From assembly GCF_019232825.1 (NCBI RefSeq), contig NZ_JAFAND010000050.1, forward strand, positions 21,520 through 85,519: a DNA stretch of 64,000 nt. The letters run 5' to 3'. A program made the translations under genes and the position numbers. The notes beneath the pieces are model-generated. The model searched no databases, was not told the DNA's origin, and was given only the letters and a program-made list of their open reading frames with translations. This stretch comes from Paludibacterium sp. (GTDB lineage Bacteria; Pseudomonadota; Gammaproteobacteria; Burkholderiales; Chromobacteriaceae). Below, in pieces: positions 1-9,959 of the stretch. Position 1 is the stretch's first letter. Each line of letters opens with the position of its first letter.

Positions 1-571
1 CATGCGTCTCCTGCGGATGCATCGGCGTCTTGATCACGCCAGGCGCCACCGCGTTGACGCGCACATGGCGTGAGGCGTACTCGATCGCCAACGACCGGGT
101 CGCCGCGTTGAGCCCGCCCTTGGTCAGCGAAGCCAGCACCGCCGGCACGCCGTTGATCGGCTGATCGACCAGGGTCGTGGTGATTTGTACGATATGGCCG
201 CCGCCTTGCTGTTCCATGCGCGCGACGGCGCGCTGGCTAATGTGGAAGAAACCGGCCAGATTGGTGGCGATGTTGCGGTTCCAGTCGTCCAGGGTGAATT
301 GCGTGAACGGTTTGGCGGTGAAGATACCGGCGTTGTTGACCAGGGTGTCGATGCGGCCGAAGCGGTCCACCCCTTCGCGCATGATCAGGTCGGCGGTGAC
401 CGGGTCGGCGATGTCGCCGGGAATATGGATGATATCCAGGTCGGTGGCCGGGCCGATATGACGCGAGTTGGCGACCACGCGGTAGCCGGCATGCCGGTAG
501 GCCTTAACCAGCTCGGCGCCGATGCCTTGCGACGCGCCGGTGATGACGGCGACTTTTGCTTCGTTGCTCAT
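1..571 (-). CDS. SDR family NAD(P)-dependent oxidoreductase, C-terminus cut by window edge
   Basis: Reverse-strand translation MSNEAKVAVITGASQGIGAELVKAYRHAGYRVV...NNAG... has the SDR GxxxGxG and NNAG motifs; runs off the window start. Confidence 0.85.
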   Translation of the reverse strand, partial: MSNEAKVAVITGASQGIGAELVKAYRHAGYRVVANSRHIGPATDLDIIHIPGDIADPVTADLIMREGVDRFGRIDTLVNNAGIFTAKPFTQFTLDDWNRNIATNLAGFFHISQRAVARMEQQGGGHIVQITTTLVDQPINGVPAVLASLTKGGLNAATRSLAIEYASRHVRVNAVAPGVIKTPMHPQETH

Positions 572-822
572 GATGATGCCTTTCACTTTGGCTGTTTGCT
601 TGGGTGACTGCATCTTCGCTCGATACGGTTTTGAGGTGAATATGTGCAAATCGGCAGTAACTATTTCATTTTGCGGTTGAATATAGGGAACAGCGGCCCG
701 CATTTCTTCCTTTAGACGGAAGATCGTTTTGCGCCAGGTAATAATACCGATTGGGTCAGGGGAGATTTAGACTAAGCTTGGTGGCATTTCCCATCGCTTT
801 CGAGCGGAAACAGGAGAACGGC

Positions 823-1923
823 ATGAGCATGATCCGCGCGCGCGCAGACAAGCGGCTGTTGGCACTGCTAGACATTAGCAGCCCCATCATTCAGGCGCCG
901 ATGGCGGGAGTCAGCACGCCGGCACTGGCCGCGGGCGTTTCCAATGCCGGCGGATTAGGCTCGCTCGGCATCGGCGCGGCCAATGCCGAGCAGGCACGCG
1001 ACATGATCCGCGCCACGCGCGCGCTCACCGCGCGTCCGTTCAACGTCAACGTCTTCTGCCACGCCACGGCGAAAGCCAATCCGCGGGCCGAGGCCGCTTG
1101 GCTCGCCTATCTCACGCCGTGCTTTCGGGAGTTCGGCGTCGCCCCGCCCGCGTCGCTACGCGAAATCTACCGCTCGTACCGGGATGACGCGGACGCGCGC
1201 GCCATGTTGCTGGAAGAACGCCCGGCAGTCGTGAGCTTTCACTTCGGCCTGCCACCGGCCGAACACATCGCGGCATTGAAAGCCGCCGGCATCGTGCTGC
1301 TGGCCACCGCCACCTCGCTCGACGAGGCGCGGCGCATCGAGGCCGCCGGCGTCGATGGCATCGTTGCGCAAGGGGTCGAGGCCGGCGGGCACCGGGGCGT
1401 GTTCGACCCCGATGAGCCGGATGAAGGCTTGGGCACCCTGGCGCTCGTGAGGCTGCTAGTACAACGCACCAGCCTGCCGGTCATTGCCGCGGGCGGCATC
1501 ATGGACGGCGCCGGCATCGCCGCCGCGCTCGCCCTGGGCGCCGTGGCGGCACAGCTGGGCACGGCTTTCATCGCCTGCCCCGAGTCGTCGGCCGACGTGC
1601 TCTACCGTGATCAACTGGCGGCTGATCCGCCTAGGCCGACCACGCTGACGCGCGCCATCTCCGGCCGCGCCGCGCGCGGTCTGGTCAACCGCCTAACGGA
1701 AATGGGCGAGGCCGCCGACGCGCCGGCCCTGCCCGACTACCCGATTGCCTACGATGCCGCCAAAGCCCTGTCGACAGCGGCCAAGGCGCATGGCAGCGCG
1801 GAATTCGCCGCCCACTGGGCTGGCCAGGGCGTGGCCCTGGCGCAAGCACTGCCGGTGACGGCATTGATGGCGCAACTGCAGGCCGAGCTGCGAGAAACCC
1901 TCGCCGCCCTGACGAATCGCTAG
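823..1923 (+). CDS. Nitronate monooxygenase / 2-nitropropane dioxygenase-like flavin oxidoreductase
   Basis: [28 protein letters not shown]... and [14 protein letters not shown] motifs; start moved to the ATG at 823. Confidence 0.88.
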   Translation: MSMIRARADKRLLALLDISSPIIQAPMAGVSTPALAAGVSNAGGLGSLGIGAANAEQARDMIRATRALTARPFNVNVFCHATAKANPRAEAAWLAYLTPCFREFGVAPPASLREIYRSYRDDADARAMLLEERPAVVSFHFGLPPAEHIAALKAAGIVLLATATSLDEARRIEAAGVDGIVAQGVEAGGHRGVFDPDEPDEGLGTLALVRLLVQRTSLPVIAAGGIMDGAGIAAALALGAVAAQLGTAFIACPESSADVLYRDQLAADPPRPTTLTRAISGRAARGLVNRLTEMGEAADAPALPDYPIAYDAAKALSTAAKAHGSAEFAAHWAGQGVALAQALPVTALMAQLQAELRETLAALTNR

Positions 1924-2561
1924 CCCTGCGCCGCGATCTGGCGCAGCACCTGCTCGAACGCCGGGAGCGGCTGCGCGCCCGACACCAGGTGCTGCTGATT
2001 GAAGATGACCGCCGGCACCGCATGGATGCCCGCCTCCTGGTAATAACGCTCCTGAGCACGGACCGCGTCGCCATGACGCGCTGACGCCAGCTCGGCGCGG
2101 GCGGCTTCCCGCGACAATCCCGCCTCGCCGGCGATGGTGGCCAACACCTCGCGGTCATTGATCGCTCGCCCTTGGCTGAAGTACGCCTTGAACAGCGCAT
2201 GCTTGAGCGGCCTGGCCTGACCGAGCGTTGCCGCCCAGTGCAGCAGCCGGTGAGCGTCAAAAGTGTTGTACACATGGGTGCGCTTGGCGAAATCGAAGCC
2301 AAACCCCACCGCCTCGCCGCGCGCGATGATTTGCTGCTGGCTGTCGAGAATCTGCTGGGTGCCGGCGCCATACTTCCGCCGGAGGTGCTCGACCGCCTCT
2401 TCGCCTTCCGCCGCCATGTCCGGGTTGAGTTCGAACGGCTGGAAATTGAGCGTGGCCTCGATCTCCGGGTACGCGGCCAAAGCCTGTTCGAGGGTATTGA
2501 GCGCGATGGCGCACCAGGGACAAACCACGTCCGAGACAAAATCAATGGTCACTGCTTTCAC
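1920..2561 (-). CDS. DsbA family oxidoreductase (FrnE-like)
   Basis: [25 protein letters not shown]... CPWC thioredoxin-fold motif. Confidence 0.85.
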   Translation of the reverse strand: MKAVTIDFVSDVVCPWCAIALNTLEQALAAYPEIEATLNFQPFELNPDMAAEGEEAVEHLRRKYGAGTQQILDSQQQIIARGEAVGFGFDFAKRTHVYNTFDAHRLLHWAATLGQARPLKHALFKAYFSQGRAINDREVLATIAGEAGLSREAARAELASARHGDAVRAQERYYQEAGIHAVPAVIFNQQHLVSGAQPLPAFEQVLRQIAAQG

Positions 2562-2748
2562 GTTGTACGGCTCCTGCGGCGGGCGCCATGAGACAACCTA
2601 TTCATGGCGCCGTATTGAGGGATCTATTTCTCATCATAAGCAGAAATCCGCCGGCCGGGTGGCACGGCGGCACTTTTGACGCCCATGACACGCTAAACAA
2701 TTTTTGCACTTAAGCGAATAGCCGTATGCCGACAGGCATTCTTTCGCA

Positions 2749-3669
2749 TCAAGACGCAATCGCGCCGGCCTGCGCGAAGAAGCCTCTGAGCCGCTCAGCG
2801 GCAAAATCCACAAAGGCCCGTACTTTGGGCACCGATAGTCGACCATAGGGCGTGACCAGATGCACCGGCAGCGGCGCGTGCTCCGCGTTTCGCAGTACGA
2901 TGTCCAGCGCGCCCTCCCGTACAGGTTGCGCCACGTGATAAGAAAACAACCGTGTGACTCCCCGTCCTTCACAGGCCGAGGCCACGGCCGCGCGCACGCT
3001 ATTGACCACCAGCCGCGGCTTGAACTGGACCGTCAGAGGGACGCTAGCGCCCGGCGGCGGCGGGAAACTCCAGCTATCCAATCCGAAGTGGGTCATGGCA
3101 ATGATCCGGTGCGACGCCAGATCGGACGGGGTCTCGATGGGCTGCCGCTCAGCTAGGTAACGAGGTGACGCGGCGATCACGCGCCGCACCTCGCCCACCT
3201 TGACCGCCACCAGCGAGGAGTCCGCCAGATGGGCAATGCGCAGCGCCACGTCCATGCCCTCCTCGATCAGGTTGATCGGCCGGTCCATCAAATAGAGCTT
3301 CACCCCAACCGAGGGAAAGGCATCAATGAAGTCGTCCAGCACCGGGCGCAAAATATCCTCGCCAGCGGCAACCGGCGCGGTCACGGTCAGCGTGCCCCGG
3401 GGTGCGGATTTTTCGCCATGCACCACCAAATCGGCCTCTTCGAGCTCGGTCAACACCCGTCGACAAGCGGCGGCATAGCGTTCGCCGGCCTCGCTCAGCC
3501 GCAGGCTGCGTGTGGTGCGGTGGATCAGCTCGGCACCGACGTGCGCCTCCAGAAACGCCAGCGCGCGGCTGACAGCGGCCGGAGAGCGGCCGAGCTTGCG
3601 GCCGGCCCCCGCGAGACTGCCCTCGTCCAGCGCAGTGACGAAGACTTTCATGGCATCGATGCGGTCCAT
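2749..3669 (-). CDS. LysR family transcriptional regulator
   Basis: N-terminal MDRIDAMKVFVTALDEGSLAGAGRKLGRSPAAVSRALAFLE, typical LysR wHTH. Confidence 0.9.
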   Translation of the reverse strand: MDRIDAMKVFVTALDEGSLAGAGRKLGRSPAAVSRALAFLEAHVGAELIHRTTRSLRLSEAGERYAAACRRVLTELEEADLVVHGEKSAPRGTLTVTAPVAAGEDILRPVLDDFIDAFPSVGVKLYLMDRPINLIEEGMDVALRIAHLADSSLVAVKVGEVRRVIAASPRYLAERQPIETPSDLASHRIIAMTHFGLDSWSFPPPPGASVPLTVQFKPRLVVNSVRAAVASACEGRGVTRLFSYHVAQPVREGALDIVLRNAEHAPLPVHLVTPYGRLSVPKVRAFVDFAAERLRGFFAQAGAIAS

Positions 3670-3848
3670 GATTCAACCTGTTTTGGCAATAATGGCTTAC
3701 GTTTTATAACCAGTCCGCCGGGCCAAGTAAATATCCGTCCCACGTTGCGCCGACAACTTCTCTAACAGATTCATCCCGCACGGCAATACTTGGCTGACAC
3801 TTATCCTAAATACTGGGCCGGTGATTTTTAACGCGAAGGAACCGCGGG

Positions 3849-4298
3849 ATGAACAGTGTCAAATCGTTGATTTTTGTCGCCGCGCTGGCAACCGGCGCTT
3901 ACGCCAACGGCGCCCTTGCCGCCGATAGCAGCGCGCCGATGGCGCAGTCAGAGGGCATGACGCATCACTGGCAGATGGACCCGGTCAAGCGGGCGGCGAT
4001 GATCGACCATCATCTGCAAAAACTGCACGATGCCTTGAACCTGCAACCGGCGCAAGAAAGCGCCTGGCAACATTACGCGGCCACGGTCAAAACCACCTTC
4101 AACCAGCCGCATCCGGTCTTCGACCCGAACAGCACGCTGCCTGAGCGCGTAAATCAACACGTGCGCATGATGGAAAGCCATCTGGCCAACATGAAGCGGC
4201 TGGCGGCGGCCACCACCATCTTCTACCGGACCCTGACCCCGGCACAGCAACAGACGTTGAACGAGAAGACCCGCTTCTCCGAGGCCGGCAGCCATTAA
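3849..4298 (+). CDS. Spy/CpxP-like periplasmic protein (LTxxQ type)
   Basis: Signal peptide, helical His-rich protein with RTLTPAQQQTLNEK. Confidence 0.65.
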   Translation: MNSVKSLIFVAALATGAYANGALAADSSAPMAQSEGMTHHWQMDPVKRAAMIDHHLQKLHDALNLQPAQESAWQHYAATVKTTFNQPHPVFDPNSTLPERVNQHVRMMESHLANMKRLAAATTIFYRTLTPAQQQTLNEKTRFSEAGSH

Positions 4299-4394
4299 GC
4301 GCGCCACATCTCATCGGGGGCGATTGGTAAAGAAGTGTTGCAACCGGCCATTCCGCCGCGGCGGCGAGTGAGCGATCCGGTATCCTAGCCGGCG

Positions 4395-5156
4395 ATGATC
4401 ACACTCTCTTATACGCTGGCCGGCGCGCTGACCGGCTTGCTGGTGGGCATGACCGGCGTGGGCGCGGGCGCGATGATGACGCCGGTCCTGTTGTTGGTTT
4501 TCGGAGTGGCGCCGGCCACCGCCATCGCCACCGATCTGTGGTTTTCCGCGATCACCAAAATCGTCGGTGCCGGCATCCACCATGCCGGCGGCCAGGTCGA
4601 TTGGCCGATCGTCAAAAAGCTGTGGCTCGGCAGCTTGCCGGTCGCGCTGGGCGTAGCACTGCTGGTGAGTTTGGGCGGCTTGCACCAGCAGGTGAGCTGG
4701 CTGAACAAAGCCATCGGCGTGGTGGTGATTCTGACCGCGCTGGGCCTGTTCGTCGCCCCGCGCATCCAGGCGCTGGCAGGCCGCCACGGGCAAAGCGAGC
4801 GGTCATCCTACTGGACCGTATTGTGCGGCGCCTTCATGGGGCTGTGCGTGGCGCTGACCTCGGCCGGCGCCGGCACGCTCGGCAGCGTGGCGCTGCTGGC
4901 GCTATTTCCACGGCGTATGACCCCGCACCGCCTGGTGGCCACCGACCTGGCGCACGCCATTCCGCTCACCCTGCTCGCCGGCCTCGGCTATCTGTTCCTG
5001 CGCGCGGTCGATTGGCCGATGCTGCTGAGCCTGCTGCTCGGCTCGATTCCCGCCATCGTCCTCGGCAGCCTGCTCGCGCAAAGGCTGCCTGGCCGCGCGC
5101 TGCAGCTTCTGCTAGCGCTGGTGCTGATTTCCGCGGGGGTGAAGCTGGTTGGGTGA
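4395..5156 (+). CDS. TSUP family transporter (sulfite exporter TauE/SafE)
   Basis: Multi-TM protein, GALTGLLVGMTGVGAGAMMTPVLLLVFG. Confidence 0.85.
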   Translation: MITLSYTLAGALTGLLVGMTGVGAGAMMTPVLLLVFGVAPATAIATDLWFSAITKIVGAGIHHAGGQVDWPIVKKLWLGSLPVALGVALLVSLGGLHQQVSWLNKAIGVVVILTALGLFVAPRIQALAGRHGQSERSSYWTVLCGAFMGLCVALTSAGAGTLGSVALLALFPRRMTPHRLVATDLAHAIPLTLLAGLGYLFLRAVDWPMLLSLLLGSIPAIVLGSLLAQRLPGRALQLLLALVLISAGVKLVG

Positions 5157-5231
5157 ATGGCTTAGTCTGGATCGAGATGTAGCGTGCGTTCGCGCAGCAA
5201 CGCACGTCCTGCCCCCCGAAACCGGATAACG

Positions 5232-5837
5232 CTAATCGAAAATCTCGCTTAGCGCCGGGAGCACGTCCTGCTGGTAAATTTCCCGAAAGGTCTTGTTGCC
5301 GTCGGGGACGCGATACAAAGGCCAGTCATCGAACTTGGCGTGATCGGCACGCACCCACCAGCCAAATTGGGCGTGCATCAAGAACACCGTCACCTGGCTG
5401 CGATCCGCCGATTGCACGGCTTGGCCGCCGCCCGGACAATAATTTCGGTAGCCGCGCGCCAACAGGTAGAACAACACCCACTTCTCCTGCGCGTCGATCA
5501 CTTCCTGGTAGGTCGTCATCATCTCTTTCGACAGCTCGCGCAAATCCGGCTCCACGCGAAATTTCGCCTCCACCATGATGGCGTCGTAACGATCGGACGA
5601 GTCCAAGTTCAGCCGTGAAATGATGAAATCCGGTTTTTTGTTCTCTTTTGCCAGCTGTTGACTCCCCAATCCCAACCGTTGGAACGCGCTGGTTTTGTTC
5701 TTCACATACAGCGGCGCCGTATGCTCGATGCCGTAAAGGTCGACATCGTAGCCAAGCAGCTCGAAATGAGCACGGGCGGTGGTTTCGGCGATGGCGCCGA
5801 ACATTTTGTTGCGGTGGAAGGAGAAATCGTCGCTCAT
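5232..5837 (-). CDS. Putative PD-(D/E)XK nuclease-like protein of unknown function
   Basis: GAIAETTARAHFELLGYDVDLYG ... KKPDFIISR ... AIMVEAKFR resembles an E / PD / EAK nuclease core. Confidence 0.5.
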   Translation of the reverse strand: MSDDFSFHRNKMFGAIAETTARAHFELLGYDVDLYGIEHTAPLYVKNKTSAFQRLGLGSQQLAKENKKPDFIISRLNLDSSDRYDAIMVEAKFRVEPDLRELSKEMMTTYQEVIDAQEKWVLFYLLARGYRNYCPGGGQAVQSADRSQVTVFLMHAQFGWWVRADHAKFDDWPLYRVPDGNKTFREIYQQDVLPALSEIFD

Positions 5838-6162
5838 GGGTCATTAGCATAGATTGTGAAATTTCTAATGACATTAAATTAACAAGCGTAGGCGATGCAA
5901 TAGGAAACGCGGTTAGCAACTCGCCGGTTCGGAGCCCTCGCGGGCTCTGCCTCCGGTTGTGCCTTACTTGACGGTGAGAACTGAGCAGCCAGCCACCTCC
6001 CGTGACTGTGCTAGCGACGCGATAGAAGCCATTTGCCGCTAACTCTGATCGGAGTGACGCGCCAGCGCAAGATAGATTTGGCTAACCGCAGGAAGTTGAT
6101 TTCTCAAACAATGACGTGTTGACTAGGCGCGGAGGACATCAACACAGCAGACAAATTTCACA

Positions 6163-6699
6163 ATGCGCATGACTGACAGATTAATTGCCATATTGAGATG
6201 GCTAATTAAGATCTACAACCCACCCTATCAACTTCATCTTTGTGATATGGAGATTTCCATCATTCCAAACAAAACAATATATATTTTTAAGCAATATGGA
6301 ACACATGAATGTTACGCATTTTCATATCATGAGATAATTAACAATAAGAACATTCTATTTAGTATCAACCCCGTTGACATGATCGATGTTCATCAGCATG
6401 AGTTCTTTGCCAAGCTGCGTTCGACGGAATGTCATATCTCTGAACAACTTCCCAATAACACCTATAAGCTTATTGCCGAAGATCGCTATTATACGTGCAC
6501 CGGCGAATACATCATTAACAATATGGATATGTTTGAAAATTTGTCCCATCATGATTTGGCAAAGATCGCGCACGAAACCGGATTTCGCAAGGGCAGGAAA
6601 CTATCCAAAGATATTACTTGGGCGATTTTGAATAAAAAAAGCCACTCTGCCGCCAAGCCACGACTAAGAATTGTTCACCTCAACGAAACTAAAGACTAG
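6163..6699 (+). CDS. Hypothetical protein
   Basis: AT-rich 178-aa ORF, no recognised domain; 3' end overlaps the convergent gene by 4 bp. Confidence 0.6.
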   Translation: MRMTDRLIAILRWLIKIYNPPYQLHLCDMEISIIPNKTIYIFKQYGTHECYAFSYHEIINNKNILFSINPVDMIDVHQHEFFAKLRSTECHISEQLPNNTYKLIAEDRYYTCTGEYIINNMDMFENLSHHDLAKIAHETGFRKGRKLSKDITWAILNKKSHSAAKPRLRIVHLNETKD

Positions 6700-7430
6700 C
6701 GAAGATAGATTGTCTGCGATTGATGCCCCTGCGTGGAAAATTCTAGAATTTTATAGCCACTGATCGCTTCAGTTTCAACAACGGCAGTTCCCTTCTTCCA
6801 TTGGAAGCAGGCTGCAGGGCAGGTTTCCAATTTTAGCTCTCCCATCTTTACATTATACTCTCCATGAACATGACCACATATAATCAACTTAATTGCATCT
6901 ATTTCTCCCACATGACGCATAAATTCCTCGCCATTTTCGACATTGCAAGCATCAACAAGAGGCGTTCCAATGCGAACTGGGTGATGATGCATAACCAAAG
7001 AAATTTGCTTATTTTCATTTGCAAGCTTGCTTAATTTATCCATTTCATTATCGTTTATTGACCCAGAATCATTATTGCCAAACGTTGAATCGATAGCAAC
7101 CAAACCCCAACCGTCACCATCAAGCCTAGACAACCGTTCGGCATGATATTTTTCGCTACTTTTCAATATATTATCTAAAACGTCATGATTACCATGTATC
7201 CAAAACATAGGCAGTGATAACTTTGATAACAATGAAAAAGCTAAATCATATGATTCCATGCTGCCATCTTGTGAGATATCTCCAGTAATCAACATGCCAT
7301 CGCTATCATGGCGATTTTCTGACTGAATATAAGACACTACCCGTTCAAGCATGGCATAGGTATTTATATTAAAAAGTTCTTTGTCTTTTTCTGAAAAAAT
7401 ATGAGTATCAGAAACTTGTATGTACTTCAT
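6696..7430 (-). CDS. Calcineurin-like metallophosphoesterase (CpdA-like)
   Basis: QVSDTHIF...GDISQDG...IHGNHD...MHHHPV...CGHVHG metallophosphoesterase motifs. Confidence 0.85.
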   Translation of the reverse strand: MKYIQVSDTHIFSEKDKELFNINTYAMLERVVSYIQSENRHDSDGMLITGDISQDGSMESYDLAFSLLSKLSLPMFWIHGNHDVLDNILKSSEKYHAERLSRLDGDGWGLVAIDSTFGNNDSGSINDNEMDKLSKLANENKQISLVMHHHPVRIGTPLVDACNVENGEEFMRHVGEIDAIKLIICGHVHGEYNVKMGELKLETCPAACFQWKKGTAVVETEAISGYKILEFSTQGHQSQTIYLR

Positions 7431-7468
7431 ATATCAGCTCCTTTCGCCATCATAATGATATAAAAATG

Positions 7469-8170
7469 TTAATTTAACTTCTTATCTTCAGAAAATGCTT
7501 TCAGTGGATTGTATGATATTCCCCAATCATAAAAATCAGTCTTCTCATATTTCTTTACCACTCCTACTAAATATATACCGATCGGAAACAATATAAATGA
7601 AATCAAAACTTTATATGACCATGTTGACGCCAAGATGTTCAGCAATTCCCCAAAGCTGTATTTCCCGGAAAGGCTGATCGGATAGGCGGTAATCAACAAA
7701 ACCGCCTGCGCAGTCATCGCTGACACCATGTATCGAATGATAAAAAGCCGGCCAAGAAAGAATATCTTCAGTTTCGAGATAACGAAACTATTACAAAAAT
7801 ACGAAGCGGGCACAGAAATCCACGTCCCGACCATGACTCGCCAAAATTCATGAAATAACTCATGATAATGCCCTGCGACTTCATTGTTGTGCCTTTGCAC
7901 AATAGCAGCGCTATTAATAGCCACCACATAAAACGTTTGACATAGCAGCATAATCCATATAATTCTTACACCCTTTTTATACCCATATACTTCTGTCGTA
8001 ATAGTCGAAATCAAGTAGCACATGGAGAAGATTATGCCGCTTGCCGTCAATTTAAAGCCATAGAAATCTATTATTTTATAAACGAGTGTATCGCAGGTAA
8101 TCATGATTGTTACCATAAGGCCTGCAAACAGATCATATAGCTTATATTCCTGATGAGAAGGTTTGCACAT
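7469..8170 (-). CDS. VUT family (queuosine-precursor-transporter-like) membrane protein
   Basis: KLYDLFAGLMVTIMITCDTLVYKIIDFYGFKLTASGIIFSMCYLISTITTEVYGYKKG matches the VUT/YhhQ pattern. Confidence 0.75.
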   Translation of the reverse strand: MCKPSHQEYKLYDLFAGLMVTIMITCDTLVYKIIDFYGFKLTASGIIFSMCYLISTITTEVYGYKKGVRIIWIMLLCQTFYVVAINSAAIVQRHNNEVAGHYHELFHEFWRVMVGTWISVPASYFCNSFVISKLKIFFLGRLFIIRYMVSAMTAQAVLLITAYPISLSGKYSFGELLNILASTWSYKVLISFILFPIGIYLVGVVKKYEKTDFYDWGISYNPLKAFSEDKKLN

Positions 8171-8179
8171 ATTTCACTT

Positions 8180-8839
8180 TCACTTATCAGACAATATCCT
8201 TATATTAATTATTTTTATAACAACACCAATAATTTGAAATTCAGTATAAATAGAAGGGGGTACTTCTTGAAATGGGATTGCCGAGGTAAAAACAAAGTTA
8301 TCTTGCTCTATATATATTTTACGGAAACATGGGGAGTGGTTATTGATCTTCACTAAAACGATATCGCCATCGGCAGGAGCATCATTCTGAGAAATAACAC
8401 ACACTGATCCAATTTGAAATTGAGGAGAAAGGGAATTATTATTTATTTTTATTGAAAAATATGATCCGCTGCCACTGAGCTCTGTGGTAAATAGATCATA
8501 ATGAAAATAGTGATCTGCTAAAAATCCATCCAATTCATTCATCTTGATGAGCGGTATAGCCCTCGCTTTTTGTTGTCCAGCGTCTTCGCTCAACAAATCA
8601 TGCTCCGACAACTCTGACAGCGATACTCCGAAATACTTTGCGAGCGCCATCAAGGTCGATAACGTTGGATTACCAACGCCCCTTCGAAGACTATTAATCG
8701 TCGCGACCCCTAGTCCTGTCGCATTAGAAACAGCAAGGGCATCCATGTTATGCCGCCCCATGAGACGAGTGAGATTCCTAGCTGTCGTTTCTAGTAAACC
8801 GTCTTTTCCTGCTAATGTTTGAGCTTCTTCAGACGACAT
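8180..8839 (-). CDS. HTH (XRE) transcriptional repressor with S24 peptidase-like C-terminal domain
   Basis: HTH: RHNMDALAVSNATGLGVATINSLRRGVGNPTLSTLMALAKYFGVSLSEL; linker EDAGQQKARAIPL; S24-like KINNNSLSPQFQIGSVCVI...FRKIYI. Confidence 0.8.
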   Translation of the reverse strand: MSSEEAQTLAGKDGLLETTARNLTRLMGRHNMDALAVSNATGLGVATINSLRRGVGNPTLSTLMALAKYFGVSLSELSEHDLLSEDAGQQKARAIPLIKMNELDGFLADHYFHYDLFTTELSGSGSYFSIKINNNSLSPQFQIGSVCVISQNDAPADGDIVLVKINNHSPCFRKIYIEQDNFVFTSAIPFQEVPPSIYTEFQIIGVVIKIINIRILSDK

Positions 8840-8872
8840 AATAGCCTCTATTGATTGTATAAAATTTCCTAC

Positions 8873-8886
8873 GACAGTAAATTGTC
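8873..8886. promoter_or_regulatory. Candidate operator GACA-N6-TGTC upstream of the S24 repressor
   Basis: Inverted repeat gacagtaaattgtc; the TTGACA on the minus strand (8888-8883) overlaps it. Confidence 0.35.
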
Positions 8887-9114
8887 AAAAGAAGCGTGAC
8901 ACATCAAAAAATGAACGCATTTGTATTTTTCAACACATAAGGATATGATTTTTTACTTTGGCACCACATAAACATGAATAGCGCTATACACAGCCGTATC
9001 TATTTTTCAGACATTTGGCTACTTTGCGAGCCCACGCGTTCCAAATTGAAAATTTCATATATCTTCTATTTCAGAAGTGATTGGGCTAGCGTTTGACGTA
9101 AGAGAGGTATACGA

Positions 9115-9186
9115 ACTGGGATTGGTTCTGTATCGGCACCCCCTGTTATCCCCATGCCCCGATACCAGCCAGGAGCCAGTCCCAGT
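9115..9186. repeat. Long imperfect inverted repeat / hairpin
   Basis: actggga...ctgtatcgg / ccgataccag...tcccagt. Confidence 0.5.
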
Positions 9187-9236
9187 CCGTATGGCGCTCA
9201 AGCGCGTGTTGATTGCCAATAAACCAGGCAACCTTG

Positions 9237-9782
9237 CTAGCTCTCCTTCTTCGGAGCCCCTCCCTCTGGCCGCCAATTGGCCACCCGGCCGCACTCCTTG
9301 ATCACATGCTTCAATGGCGCGCCGTCGCGATTGACCAAGCCGTAGGCCGGCGCAAGGCGATAGCGCGTTTCCCTCAATACTTGGCGTGGGCAGCCATGAT
9401 CCTGCACTTTGGTTTCCCGCCAGGCGTGCGGCATCAGCGCCAGCTTGGGGGCGTAATGCGGATGCTGCGGATGGGGATAATCAACCGAGCCATCGTGATT
9501 GCCGAACACTGCCGTGGGATACGAGTGCCGGCTGGCGAGCCACGCTTTCAGCGAGGACAAATGAATGCGCATTGGCAGGCCGGACAGCACCGATTCAAGC
9601 TGCAACTGCCCCTACGCCGCCGCCTCCATCAGGGTGCAGCGTGCCTGGTGCAATAGCGCCACATCTCCATCTGCTCCAGCAATGAGCGATAGACATGGCA
9701 CGCCCACCAGCAAGCAGGCGGCTTCGCCGAAGGTCAGCGAATCGCGCAGCTGCAGCAGTTGGCTTCTGTCCAGGTATTGCAT
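9237..9782 (-). pseudogene. Hypothetical protein interrupted by an in-frame TAG
   Basis: [29 protein letters not shown]...[39 protein letters not shown]... continues in the same frame after TAG at 9614-9612; AGGAGG upstream of the ATG at 9782. Confidence 0.5.
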
Positions 9783-9866
9783 GAATGGGCATGCCTCCTG
9801 CGGCGCTGGTTAGATTAAGAAATGCCCGTGGTGGCGTGGACGCAACAGCACCCTGGCATATCACGC

Positions 9867-9890
9867 CATGCCCTGGCATATCAGGGCATG
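9867..9890. repeat. Perfect 24-bp interrupted palindrome CATGCCCTG-GCATAT-CAGGGCATG with an adjacent half-copy
   Basis: Direct reading; ccctggcatatca also occurs at 9851-9863. Confidence 0.7.
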
Positions 9891-9959
9891 CATTAGCACA
9901 GTTTTCATTTTTGTGATCAATGTGTTGACGGCATTCCGCCCTACGCCCTTTCTCCGGGC

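Larger units (their letters stand above)
6100..9060. other. AT-rich islet, probably horizontally acquired
   Basis: Clear drop in GC and different codon usage relative to the flanks. Confidence 0.7.

Noticed and set aside
5185-5206. Short hairpin gtgcgtt-cgcgcagc-aacgcac between convergent genes
   Set aside because: Possible terminator, but short and without a clear U-tract; not called as a feature
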